Below, piece by piece: positions 20,674 to 29,070 of a stretch of 64,000 nucleotides of DNA. Within the stretch, counting starts at the first letter, position 1. The number at the start of each line of letters is the position of its first letter. A program made the position numbers and the translations under genes. The stretch lies in NCBI GenBank assembly GCA_016415585.1, contig CP066552.1, forward strand, positions 3,720,001-3,784,000. The letters run 5' to 3'. The notes under the pieces are model-generated. The model was not told the DNA's origin. It saw only the letters and a list, made by a program, of their open reading frames with translations, and did no database searches. This DNA is from Pectobacterium carotovorum. Lineage in GTDB: Bacteria; Pseudomonadota; Gammaproteobacteria; Enterobacterales; Enterobacteriaceae.

Positions 20674-21453
20674 TTACGCCTGCGAGCCGAGCGCGAAGGC
20701 TTCATCCATAATGGCGTTAAACGCCGCCGGATCGTGGGCAAAACGCCCCAGAAACAGGCCATCAGCCGAATCGCCAAGCTGACTAAGCAATCCCGGCCCC
20801 GCGCTACCGCCATAAATGACACGCCCTTCACGCACGCCTGCCTGTGTTGGAACGTGCTGTTTTAATGCCTGACAAACTTCGCGGATGTAGGCCGTCGGGG
20901 CAGGTTCCGTGCTGCCAATCGCCCACTGTGGTTCGTAGGCCAGTACCAGCTCGCCCGTCAGCTGTTGCTTCTGGGCCAGATCCAGCGCCGCCGCCAGTTG
21001 AGCCTGACAGGTGTCGATTGCCTGTTGCGTCGAACCGCGTTTCTCTTCGCCAACGCACAGCACCGGAGTCAAGCCATTACGCCAGGCCGCCGCTGTTTTC
21101 AGCGCGAAATGCTCATCCGTTTCACCAAAATAGCGGCGGCGCTCGGCGTGTCCGATTTCGACATAGCGACACCCCATTTCATGCAGCATGGTACCGCTCA
21201 CTTCCCCGGTGAAAGCACCGTTATCCGCCCAGTGCAGATCTTGTGCACCGACATGAACGGGTGACTCGGCAAACCGTTGCATAACGGGGGCTAAGGTCGG
21301 AAAAGCGGGCAGAACAAATAGCCTGACTGAGGGCAGTGACGCCAACGGATGCTGTGCCACCATCACCTGAATGTGCTGGCACCAGTCGAGCGTCTGCTGG
21401 TAGCCGAAATACATTTTCAGGCTGACGCCCAGCGTTAATTTGCGAGAACTCAT
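20674..21453 (-). CDS. lerI: Probable L-erythrulose-1-phosphate isomerase (LerI), TpiA-like
   Basis: The 259-residue protein has a triose-phosphate isomerase fold with all catalytic positions: Lys in GVSLKMYFGY, His in EIGHAERRRYFGE, Glu in LAYEPQWAIGS, and the phosphate loop YGGSAGPG. The Asn preceding the Lys in glycolytic TIM is replaced (SLKM rather than NWKM), as in TpiA-like paralogues of tetritol pathways (EryH/LerI). The predicted reaction is L-erythrulose 1-phosphate to D-erythrulose 4-phosphate. Its ATG overlaps the upstream kinase stop by 4 bp (ATGA). Housekeeping TpiA is expected elsewhere in the genome. Confidence 0.7.
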   Translation of the reverse strand: MSSRKLTLGVSLKMYFGYQQTLDWCQHIQVMVAQHPLASLPSVRLFVLPAFPTLAPVMQRFAESPVHVGAQDLHWADNGAFTGEVSGTMLHEMGCRYVEIGHAERRRYFGETDEHFALKTAAAWRNGLTPVLCVGEEKRGSTQQAIDTCQAQLAAALDLAQKQQLTGELVLAYEPQWAIGSTEPAPTAYIREVCQALKQHVPTQAGVREGRVIYGGSAGPGLLSQLGDSADGLFLGRFAHDPAAFNAIMDEAFALGSQA

Positions 21454-23198
21454 CGCTCACTCTCCGCTTGCGCCGTCGTCTCGCTGTTCAATACCGCCGA
21501 GACAGCATCAAGAATCATGGCTAGCGATATCGCCCCCGCATCGGGTGTTCCCAGGCTTTTTTCTGCCAGTGGACGGGCGCGACCAATTTTGGGTAACAGT
21601 TGTGCCGTGTCGTCAGCCGCCTGCTGCGCGCACTGCGCGGCCTGCTGCCAGGCTTCTGGCAAGCTCATTCCCGCTTCCACCCGCTGTGTGAGCGCGAGAC
21701 TAAAGGGGATCAGAGCATCCACCAGCGTTTTATCCCCCAGTTTCGCTTTGCCAAAATGCATCACGCTTTCTTTAGCCTGACGCACGCCATCTGCCACACG
21801 GCGACCGTCAGGGCGTTGTTCATCACCCAATACAGTTCCCAGCGCATTCAACGCGACGCCCCAGATTGCGCCAGAGGTTCCCCCAGCCCGATCGGCCCAG
21901 GCATCTGCCGCACGTTGCAATAACGTACCGGCACCCGCCTGCTGTTCCAGCATTTCAGCCGCTTTTTCCGCGGCGGCAATCACCCCGCGCTCCATGCCAA
22001 TGCCGTGATCGCCATCTCCGGCAATCGCATCAATACGGCCCAACTCTGTGACGTTCGCCAACACAACGTCACGCACGGCATTCAGCGCTGCCGCAACACA
22101 GTGTGCCGCCGCTTTCGATGCCGCCGTCGCGGTTGGGATCACATCCAGTTCGGTGGTGAATGTCCGCTCAGCCAGCGGTTCGGCGGGAGACATGCTGCCT
22201 TTACGAAATGCCGGTGCATCCGCAGGCGCTCGCCAAAAACGCTCTAGTTCCTCATCCAGCCAGAACAGCGTGAGCGACAGACCAGCCATATCGAAGCTGG
22301 TCACAAGTTCCCCCACTTCCGGCTCGACCACCGTCAGCCCCTGCTCGACCAGCAGTTGCGAAACCCGGCGATAAACCACAAACAGCTCTTCGTATTTCAC
22401 GCCGCCGAGGCCGTTGAGCACCACGCTGATCCGCTGCCCGGAGAGCGTCGCAATACCTTGCGGCACCTCTTCCAGCAGTGAACTGACCAAAAGCTCAGCC
22501 AGCTCATCGGCGGTTGAAATAGGCACATCGCGAATGCCCGGTTCACCGTGGATCCCCATGCCCACCGCCATCATTCCTTCGGGGACGGTGAACAGCGGGT
22601 GTTCCGCGCCCGGCAACGTACAGCCTGAGAAGGCTACGCCGAGTGAACGGGTGCGCTGGTTGGCACGCTCGGCAACCTCAAGCACAGCGGCCAAATCGTA
22701 GCCCGCTTCCGCTGCCGCAGAGGCCGCTTTGAAGACCATCAGATCGCCCGCCACTCCACGACGTTTTTGCGATTCGTTCAGTGGCGCACTGGAAATGTCA
22801 TCGGTAACCGCCAGCAGTTCACACGGAATGCCCTCCGCATTCAGACGCGCCCTGGCTTGTCCGAAATGAAGCACATCGCCCGCATAGTTACCAAACGTCA
22901 GCAGCACACCACCGCCATTGTGCGCCGCTCGGGCGACGGAGCAGATCTGCTGGGCAGAGGGCGAAGCAAACAGGTTGCCCATCGCCGCGCCGTGCGCCAG
23001 CCCTTGCCCGACCAGACCAGCAAACGCCGGGTAGTGGCCGGAGCCCCCCCCGACCACAATGGCGACCCCACCTTCACGACTGCGAGTGCTTCTGACCACG
23101 CCGCCAGGCACCTGACGTACTTTGTCAGCATGCGCCGCCACAAAGCCTTCGGTCAGTTCCCGAGCGAAAGCAGAAGGTTGGTTGAACAAATACGTCAT
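21450..23198 (-). CDS. lerK: Probable L-erythrulose 1-kinase (LerK), DhaKL fusion
   Basis: The 582-residue ATP-dependent dihydroxyacetone-kinase-type protein has an N-terminal DhaK domain (about 1-335: VVGGGSGHYPAF, GMGIHGEPGIRD carrying the substrate-binding His) and a C-terminal DhaL nucleotide domain (about 380-575: AGDGDHGIGMERG, metal-binding Asps). The ATG at 23198 has AGGAG upstream; the longer frame into the transporter gene is not used. Dak-type kinases phosphorylate dihydroxyacetone or the C4 ketoses L- and D-erythrulose. With a TpiA-like and an RpiB-like isomerase beside it, an erythrulose substrate is the better fit. Confidence 0.72.
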   Translation of the reverse strand: MTYLFNQPSAFARELTEGFVAAHADKVRQVPGGVVRSTRSREGGVAIVVGGGSGHYPAFAGLVGQGLAHGAAMGNLFASPSAQQICSVARAAHNGGGVLLTFGNYAGDVLHFGQARARLNAEGIPCELLAVTDDISSAPLNESQKRRGVAGDLMVFKAASAAAEAGYDLAAVLEVAERANQRTRSLGVAFSGCTLPGAEHPLFTVPEGMMAVGMGIHGEPGIRDVPISTADELAELLVSSLLEEVPQGIATLSGQRISVVLNGLGGVKYEELFVVYRRVSQLLVEQGLTVVEPEVGELVTSFDMAGLSLTLFWLDEELERFWRAPADAPAFRKGSMSPAEPLAERTFTTELDVIPTATAASKAAAHCVAAALNAVRDVVLANVTELGRIDAIAGDGDHGIGMERGVIAAAEKAAEMLEQQAGAGTLLQRAADAWADRAGGTSGAIWGVALNALGTVLGDEQRPDGRRVADGVRQAKESVMHFGKAKLGDKTLVDALIPFSLALTQRVEAGMSLPEAWQQAAQCAQQAADDTAQLLPKIGRARPLAEKSLGTPDAGAISLAMILDAVSAVLNSETTAQAESER

Positions 23199-23199
23199 A

Positions 23200-24582
23200 T
23201 TAATGCTCCTGTGTTGCTGATGCGGATTTCGATAACCGGTCCGAACGGCTGAGCAGGACAATCAACACGGCGGAAAGCAGCATTAGCCCGCCGACAATCA
23301 TCATGGGCAGCACGTAGGTTCCCGTCACCCCCCGCACCGCACCGGTGATGTATCCCGCTGAAAATCCGGCAACGTTGCCAATGGTATTGATGAGCGCGAT
23401 GGCCGCTGCCGCTGACGCCCCCGTCAGGAACTGGGTCGGTAATGTCCAGAAGTTAGGCAGCGCGGCGAAGATGGAGCAGGCCGTTACGGTGATCACCGCA
23501 ATGGTCGCCGTAGGAGATTCCATAAACAGCGCCAGCGGAATGCTGATCGCCCCCGTCAGCGCAGGGATGGCGATGTGCCATGAACGGCAGCCGCGACGCG
23601 TCGCATCACGTGACCAGAAATACATCACGATGGCCGCAGGCAAGTAAGGGATGGCGGTAATCAGCCCTTTATCCATGACATTGAAAGTCGTGCCGAACTG
23701 CTGTTGGAAACCCGCGATAATCGTGGGCAGGAAGAACGCCAGTGCATAGAGGCCGTAAATAAAACCGAAGTAAATCAGGCACAGTACCCAGACGCGTTTG
23801 TTGAACATCACGGTCATCACGCTAGGGTGTTTGCTGTGATTTTTGGTGGCATGCTCGCTTTCCAGTTCACTGACCAGCCAGCGTTTTTCATCGGCATTCA
23901 GCCATTTGGCATCGGCCGGACGATCCACCAGATAGAACCAGGTAATGATACCGACGATGATGGCGGGAACAGATACGCCGAGGAACATCACCCGCCAACC
24001 AGACAATCCGAACAGGCCATGCTGCTCAATCAGCCAGGCGGCCAGCGGCGCGCCTAACACCACGGTCAGCGGCTGTGCCAGATAGAACAGTGACAGGATT
24101 CTGCTACGGTAGCGGGCAGGCACCCACATGCTGAGGAACAAGATCGCGCCGGGGAAGAACCCCGCCTCTGCTATCCCCAACAGGAAACGTAGGATATACA
24201 ACCCTTCAATACTGCTTACCCAGGTAAACAGCAATGACACGATGCCCCACGACACCATAATGCGTGACAGCCATTTGCGCGCGCCGAAGCGGTGCAATGC
24301 CAGATTGCTCGGCACTTCCAGCAGAATATAGCCAATAAAGAAAATCCCAGAGGCGAGCCCGAACTGCGCGACGGTTAGCGCAAGATCGGTATTCATGCCA
24401 TTCGGTCCCGCGAACGAAATGGCCGTACGATCGAGGAAGTTAATAAAGAACATCAGGCCGACGAAAGGCACGAGACGCCAGGAGATCTTGCGAATGGCCG
24501 ATTGTTCTACAGCAGATGGTGTGGTGGTGGACGGTTTTGAGGCAGATTGCCCCGCCGTTGCCGCAGCCGATACTTTACTCAT
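23200..24582 (-). CDS. MFS transporter, anion:cation symporter type (probable D-apionate uptake)
   Basis: The 460-residue protein has 12 predicted membrane helices and the MFS loop 2-3 motif (GARKWLSRIM). The DRTAISFAGPNGM region after TM1 and PARYRSR are typical of ACS-family sugar-acid importers. It is the first gene of the minus-strand catabolic operon; the kinase ATG lies 1 bp after its stop codon. Substrate D-apionate or another small sugar acid is inferred from the operon. Its promoter faces derI across a 540-bp regulatory region. Confidence 0.85.
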   Translation of the reverse strand: MSKVSAAATAGQSASKPSTTTPSAVEQSAIRKISWRLVPFVGLMFFINFLDRTAISFAGPNGMNTDLALTVAQFGLASGIFFIGYILLEVPSNLALHRFGARKWLSRIMVSWGIVSLLFTWVSSIEGLYILRFLLGIAEAGFFPGAILFLSMWVPARYRSRILSLFYLAQPLTVVLGAPLAAWLIEQHGLFGLSGWRVMFLGVSVPAIIVGIITWFYLVDRPADAKWLNADEKRWLVSELESEHATKNHSKHPSVMTVMFNKRVWVLCLIYFGFIYGLYALAFFLPTIIAGFQQQFGTTFNVMDKGLITAIPYLPAAIVMYFWSRDATRRGCRSWHIAIPALTGAISIPLALFMESPTATIAVITVTACSIFAALPNFWTLPTQFLTGASAAAAIALINTIGNVAGFSAGYITGAVRGVTGTYVLPMMIVGGLMLLSAVLIVLLSRSDRLSKSASATQEH

Positions 24583-25124
24583 ACAGCCCCCTTACTACCG
24601 ATAGTCAATCCCTTCCATGACATCGCCTCTACGCCAGGCTGTTCCTGCATTTCATCCTCTTTCGTCATTTGGTACCCGGTGTGACCTTTGTTGTTTGTTG
24701 TCTTTTTTATCGTTTGCATACAGGTCTGACACATTGTTATGCCCTCTAAAGATTTAGATCATTAACACACATTGTGAACATATGAACGATATATTTGCCC
24801 CAATCTTTTGCCTATCTCTCTGTTTAAAAATTGTGAGCATGATCTAAATATGTATCAAAAAGGTAAAATACCGCCTTAAAAGCCGTAAAAGTGACCAAGA
24901 TCACTCTTTTAATCGCCTTTTCCTCTCTGATAAAACAAAAAACAAATAATCACACGTTGAACATTTGAAAAAAGCGGTATATGTTTAGCCATGAAAAGGC
25001 CGGAAATGTACGGAATCATGCAGAGAGATTCTCGTTAGTGTCTGTTTATTCATGTTTTTACAAACAATCTAACGAAAGCGACATATCAGGCTCACTTTGA
25101 CCCTCAGCCAGGCAGGAGATAGAT
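24583..25124. promoter_or_regulatory. Divergent regulatory region of the apionate/tetrulose genes
   Basis: This 540-bp AT-rich region separates the divergent transporter and derI genes. Two similar sequences, GTGAACATATGAAC around 24774-24787 and GTTGAACATTTGAAA around 24956-24970, share TGAACATNTGAA and could be operators for the SorC-type regulator. A CRP-like site lies between them (24891-24904). An AGGAG ribosome binding site precedes the derI ATG. The operator assignment is my inference from repetition and position. Confidence 0.55.
24891..24904. promoter_or_regulatory. Candidate CRP site
   Basis: GTGACCAAGATCAC is a near-symmetric match to the core of TGTGA-N6-TCACA in an A/T-flanked context. 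It lies in the middle of the divergent region between the transporter and derI, where catabolite control of both directions would be expected. Confidence 0.55.
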
Positions 25125-25583
25125 ATGCTCTCGATTGCAATTGGTGCAGACAGCGCCGCGATTGATCTGAAAAACACGATTACTGATTATTTACAGCAGA
25201 AGGGGCTGACGGTGACCGACTACAGCTACGATCCCACCGGGGAAAATCCGATCTACCCCGATGTTGCCTACACGCTGGCGCACGCAATTAAAGACGGTAA
25301 GCACCAGCGTGGGATCCTGCTGTGCGGCACCGGGATCGGCATGAGTATCGTGGCTAACAAGGTCAATGGCATTCGTGCCGCTCAGTGCCATGACACCTAT
25401 TCCGCTCAGCGGGCCAGAAAAAGTAACGATGCGCAGGTGATCGCACTAGGCGCTCGGGTTATCGGCCCTGAACTGGCAAAAGAGATTGTCGGTGCCTGGC
25501 TGGATGCCGAGTTTGAAGGTGGCGGATCGGCACCGAAAGTCGAGAAAATCAGCTACTACGAACATCAAGAAAATCATCGGTAA
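25125..25583 (+). CDS. derI: Probable D-erythrulose-4-phosphate isomerase (DerI), RpiB family
   Basis: The 152-residue RpiB/LacAB-fold protein starts with the phosphate-binding [12 protein letters not shown] and has the active-site Cys loop [13 protein letters not shown] and [14 protein letters not shown]. Tetritol and tetrulose pathways use RpiB paralogues (EryI/DerI) to make D-erythrose 4-phosphate from D-erythrulose 4-phosphate. Position next to lerK/lerI on one side and talA-tkt, which consume erythrose 4-phosphate, on the other supports this. Ordinary ribose-5-phosphate isomerase B is the alternative. It is followed by a 212-bp gap before talA. Confidence 0.68.
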   Translation: MLSIAIGADSAAIDLKNTITDYLQQKGLTVTDYSYDPTGENPIYPDVAYTLAHAIKDGKHQRGILLCGTGIGMSIVANKVNGIRAAQCHDTYSAQRARKSNDAQVIALGARVIGPELAKEIVGAWLDAEFEGGGSAPKVEKISYYEHQENHR

Positions 25584-25795
25584 CCCTGTCTGACGGCCCG
25601 CAGTCATCCCCAGACTGGCTGGCCGTCAGTCTTACTGTTCGTTCAGCCGACTTTCCGTGCAGCAAAATAGTGTTCCGTCGAGAGAGCCCAACCGCAGCAA
25701 TCGGAAAAAGCGCATGTTATTCCACGTCCTCATGGTGCAGTGTGTTGGCTCTGTTTTGCGCAGGCCATTTCTCTTTTACATCAAGGAGCTCAATC

Positions 25796-26746
25796 ATGAA
25801 TCAATTAGAAGCCCTTAAGCAATTTACCGTGGTGGTCGCCGATAGCGGCGATATCGACTCTATTCGTCAATTTTCGCCACAAGATGCCACCACAAATCCG
25901 TCCCTGATTCTGAAAGCCGCCACCCTGCCCCAGTATCAACCGCTGTTTGATGACGCGATCGCCTATGCAAACCAGCAAGGCGGTAGCCCGGAAACGCGGC
26001 TCATCAACGCCAGCGACCGACTGGCCGTGAATATCGGTGCAGAAGTGCTGAAAAGCATTCCGGGGCGCATCTCCACCGAAGTGGATGCCCGCCTCTCGTT
26101 CGATCGCGGTATGTGCGTAGCGAAAGCGCGCAAGCTCATTGGGATGTATCAGGAAAAAGACATCCCGCGTTCACGCATTCTGATCAAGCTTGCCGCCACC
26201 TGGGAAGGGATTCGCGCGGCTGAAGAGCTGGAAAAAGAAGGGATCAACTGCAACCTGACGCTGCTGTTCTCGTTTGCTCAGGCGCGCGCCTGCGCCGAAG
26301 CGGGCGTCTTTCTGATCTCGCCGTTTGTTGGTCGGATTTATGACTGGTATCAGGAAAAGCAGCCCACCCGCGACTATCAGGCTGAAAGCGATCCTGGCGT
26401 GATCTCCGTGCGTCATATTTATGACTATTACAAACGCCACCGCTACCAAACCGTGATCATGGGGGCCAGTTTCCGCAAAGTGGAACAGATTCTGGCGCTG
26501 GCGGGATGCGATCGCCTGACGATTTCCCCCGCGCTGCTGGAGCAACTGAAAAACAGCAATGCCCCGGTCGAACGCCAGCTGACGCCGTCGACCGAAGCGT
26601 TCAATCCACCTTCGCCGCTGTCTGAAGCCGAGTTCCGCTGGGAACACTATCAGGATGCGATGGCCGTCGATAAACTGGCGGAAGGCATTCGCCTGTTCGC
26701 TGCCGATCAACAAAAGCTGGAAGCGCTGTTGGCAGCCAAGCTGTAA
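25796..26746 (+). CDS. talA: Transaldolase A
   Basis: From the ATG at 25796 (AAGGAG upstream) the protein is 316 residues, the E. coli TalA length. The Schiff-base Lys is in [17 protein letters not shown], followed by the signature [18 protein letters not shown]. It interconverts sedoheptulose 7-phosphate plus glyceraldehyde 3-phosphate with erythrose 4-phosphate plus fructose 6-phosphate. The tkt gene begins 15 bp downstream, the same pair as E. coli talA-tktB. Upstream sequence in the same frame lacks a start and is not coding. Confidence 0.96.
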   Translation: MNQLEALKQFTVVVADSGDIDSIRQFSPQDATTNPSLILKAATLPQYQPLFDDAIAYANQQGGSPETRLINASDRLAVNIGAEVLKSIPGRISTEVDARLSFDRGMCVAKARKLIGMYQEKDIPRSRILIKLAATWEGIRAAEELEKEGINCNLTLLFSFAQARACAEAGVFLISPFVGRIYDWYQEKQPTRDYQAESDPGVISVRHIYDYYKRHRYQTVIMGASFRKVEQILALAGCDRLTISPALLEQLKNSNAPVERQLTPSTEAFNPPSPLSEAEFRWEHYQDAMAVDKLAEGIRLFAADQQKLEALLAAKL

Positions 26747-26761
26747 CGTCTGGAGTCAAGC

Positions 26762-28756
26762 ATGTCCTCTCGTAAAGAACTTGCCAATGCTATCCGTGCG
26801 CTGAGCATGGATGGGGTGCAGAAAGCCAAATCCGGTCACCCGGGCGCACCGATGGGCATGGCCGATATCGCCGAAGTGCTGTGGCGCGATTATCTTAACC
26901 ATAATCCGGCCAACCCTAACTGGGCCAACCGTGACCGCTTCGTGCTGTCCAACGGCCACGCGTCCATGCTGATTTACAGCCTGCTGCATCTCTCCGGCTA
27001 CGACCTGCCGATTGAAGAACTGAAAAACTTCCGTCAGCTGCATTCCAAAACTCCGGGTCACCCTGAATACGGCTACACCGCCGGCGTTGAAACCACCACC
27101 GGCCCGCTGGGTCAGGGTGTTGCCAACGCCGTGGGTATGGCGATTGCCGAGCGCACGCTGGCGGCGCAGTTCAACCGTCCGGGCCACGAGATTGTTAACC
27201 ATCACACCTATACCTTCCTCGGTGACGGCTGCATGATGGAAGGGATTTCTCACGAAGTCTGCTCGCTGGCAGGCACCATGAAGCTCGGCAAACTGACTGC
27301 GTTTTATGATGACAACGGCATCTCTATCGACGGTCACGTTGAAGGCTGGTTTACCGACGATACCGCTGCCCGTTTTGAAGCCTACGGCTGGCACGTGGTG
27401 CGTGGCGTAGACGGTCACGATGCGGACGCCATCAAACGCGCCATCGGCGAAGCCCAGCTTGTCACTGACAAGCCATCGCTGCTGATGTGCAAAACCGTGA
27501 TTGGTTTCGGTTCTCCGAACAAGGCCGGTACGCACGATTCCCACGGTGCACCGCTGGGTGAGGCGGAAGTGGCTGCTTCCCGCGAACAGCTGGGCTGGAC
27601 GCACGTGCCATTTGATATCCCGGCTGACATTTATGCGGCCTGGGACGCGAAACCGGCCGGTCAGCGTAAGGAAGCGGCCTGGGATGAGGCGTTTGCCGCC
27701 TACGCCAGCGCGTACCCTGAGCTGGCTGCCGAATTCACACGCCGCACCGGCGGTGAATTGCCGACCAACTGGCAGGCAGACGCACAGAAATTTATCGACG
27801 ATTTGCAGGCGAATCCGGCGAAAATCGCCAGTCGTAAAGCCTCACAGAACGCGCTGGAAGCCTACGGCAAACTGCTGCCGGAATTCCTGGGCGGCTCTGC
27901 TGACCTGGCACCGAGCAACCTGACCATCTGGTCCGGCTCGGTTTCACTGGATAAAGACCACGCGGGTAACTACATCCACTACGGCGTGCGCGAATTCGGC
28001 ATGACGGCGATTGCCAACGGGATTGCGCTGCACGGGGGCTTTGTACCGTACACCGCAACCTTCCTGATGTTTGTGGAATACGCGCGTAACGCCGTGCGTA
28101 TGGCTGCGCTGATGAAAATCCGCAGCATCTACGTTTACACCCACGACTCCATCGGTCTGGGCGAAGACGGCCCGACACACCAGCCGGTTGAACAACTGGC
28201 AAGCCTGCGTGTGACGCCGAATATGAGCAACTGGCGTCCGGCGGATCAGGTGGAAACGGCGGTGGCGTGGAAATATGCCATTGAGCGTCAGGACGGCCCG
28301 ACGTCGCTGATCCTGTCTCGTCAGAACCTGGCACAGCAGCCCCGTACCGCTGAACAGCTGGCGAACGTGGCGAAAGGCGGTTACGTGCTGAAAGACAGCG
28401 ATGGCCAACCTGAGCTGATCCTGATTGCCACCGGTTCTGAAGTTGAACTGGCTGTCGGCGCGTATGACAAACTGACCGCAGCAGGCCGTAAGGTGCGCGT
28501 GGTGTCCATGCCGTCTACAGATGCGTTCGACAAGCAGGATGCAGCCTACCGTGAAGCGGTGCTGCCAAAAGCGGTAGCGGCACGCGTAGCGATTGAAGCG
28601 GGTATTGCGGACTACTGGTTCAAATACGTCGGCCTGAACGGCGCGATTGTCGGCATGACAAGCTTCGGCGAATCGGCTCCGGCTGAGCTGTTGTTCGAAG
28701 CATTCGGCTTCACCGTCGATAACGTGGTCGAAAAAGCGCAGGCGTTGCTGAAGTAA
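26762..28756 (+). CDS. tkt: Transketolase
   Basis: The 664-residue thiamine-diphosphate enzyme has [14 protein letters not shown], the ThDP/Mg motif [12 protein letters not shown] followed by DDN, and the transketolase signature [17 protein letters not shown]. It transfers two-carbon units in the non-oxidative pentose phosphate pathway. Position after talA matches E. coli tktB, while sequence identity alone would not separate TktA from TktB. In this window it links the predicted erythrose-4-phosphate output of the catabolic cluster to central metabolism. Confidence 0.96.
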   Translation: MSSRKELANAIRALSMDGVQKAKSGHPGAPMGMADIAEVLWRDYLNHNPANPNWANRDRFVLSNGHASMLIYSLLHLSGYDLPIEELKNFRQLHSKTPGHPEYGYTAGVETTTGPLGQGVANAVGMAIAERTLAAQFNRPGHEIVNHHTYTFLGDGCMMEGISHEVCSLAGTMKLGKLTAFYDDNGISIDGHVEGWFTDDTAARFEAYGWHVVRGVDGHDADAIKRAIGEAQLVTDKPSLLMCKTVIGFGSPNKAGTHDSHGAPLGEAEVAASREQLGWTHVPFDIPADIYAAWDAKPAGQRKEAAWDEAFAAYASAYPELAAEFTRRTGGELPTNWQADAQKFIDDLQANPAKIASRKASQNALEAYGKLLPEFLGGSADLAPSNLTIWSGSVSLDKDHAGNYIHYGVREFGMTAIANGIALHGGFVPYTATFLMFVEYARNAVRMAALMKIRSIYVYTHDSIGLGEDGPTHQPVEQLASLRVTPNMSNWRPADQVETAVAWKYAIERQDGPTSLILSRQNLAQQPRTAEQLANVAKGGYVLKDSDGQPELILIATGSEVELAVGAYDKLTAAGRKVRVVSMPSTDAFDKQDAAYREAVLPKAVAARVAIEAGIADYWFKYVGLNGAIVGMTSFGESAPAELLFEAFGFTVDNVVEKAQALLK

Positions 28757-28843
28757 AGCGGCGGTTCGGTAAACTGACGATGCAGTAAAACACCGATAGC
28801 AGACTGCGATATCGCGCGCAAAAGGATCGCAAACCGCGTTATT

Positions 28844-28863
28844 GTTTGTGATCCAGATCAATT
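28844..28863 (+). promoter_or_regulatory. Candidate CRP site of the beta-glucoside operon
   Basis: TTTGTGATCCAGATCAATT carries TGTGA-N6-TCAA about 90 bp before the antiterminator RNA site and 210 bp before the PTS gene, the expected position for CRP activation of a bgl-type promoter. Confidence 0.5.
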
Positions 28864-28951
28864 AATTCACCTGAGTCCATTGCATGACTCCAGCGCCGCA
28901 TGCTGATATTGCGGCGCAACACCACAAGTTGCACCAGCCTATTTTTATCGC

Positions 28952-28980
28952 GGCGTGCTACTGCTTCGGCAGGCAAGACC
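28952..28980 (+). promoter_or_regulatory. Ribonucleic antiterminator (RAT) of BglG/LicT type
   Basis: The 29-nt sequence has the RAT pattern: a 5' GGCGTGCTACTG, loop CTTCGG, then CAGGCAAGACC. It closely resembles the E. coli bgl RAT, which ends TGCAGGCAAAACC. Its last four bases (GACC) are also the first four bases of the terminator stem that follows, so the two structures are mutually exclusive. That is the standard mechanism by which a BglG-family protein prevents termination. Confidence 0.85.
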
Positions 28981-29039
28981 AAAATAAAAATGCATTTCCT
29001 CTTTTTTAGAGGTGCATTTTTATTTTGGTCTTTTTTTTT
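28977..29039 (+). terminator. Leader terminator overlapping the RAT
   Basis: A perfect 18-bp arm at 28977-28994 (GACCAAAATAAAAATGCA) pairs with 29013-29030. Inside it is a second stem of CCTCT with AGAGG, and a run of nine T follows. It would stop transcription before the PTS gene unless the antiterminator binds the overlapping RAT. Confidence 0.88.
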
Positions 29040-29070
29040 GGCCTAATTGGCGTCAACACAGGGTAAAACT

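Noticed and set aside
26756..27604. Long minus-strand frames opposite tkt
   Set aside because: They are shadows of the transketolase codon pattern, with no start signals or recognisable products.
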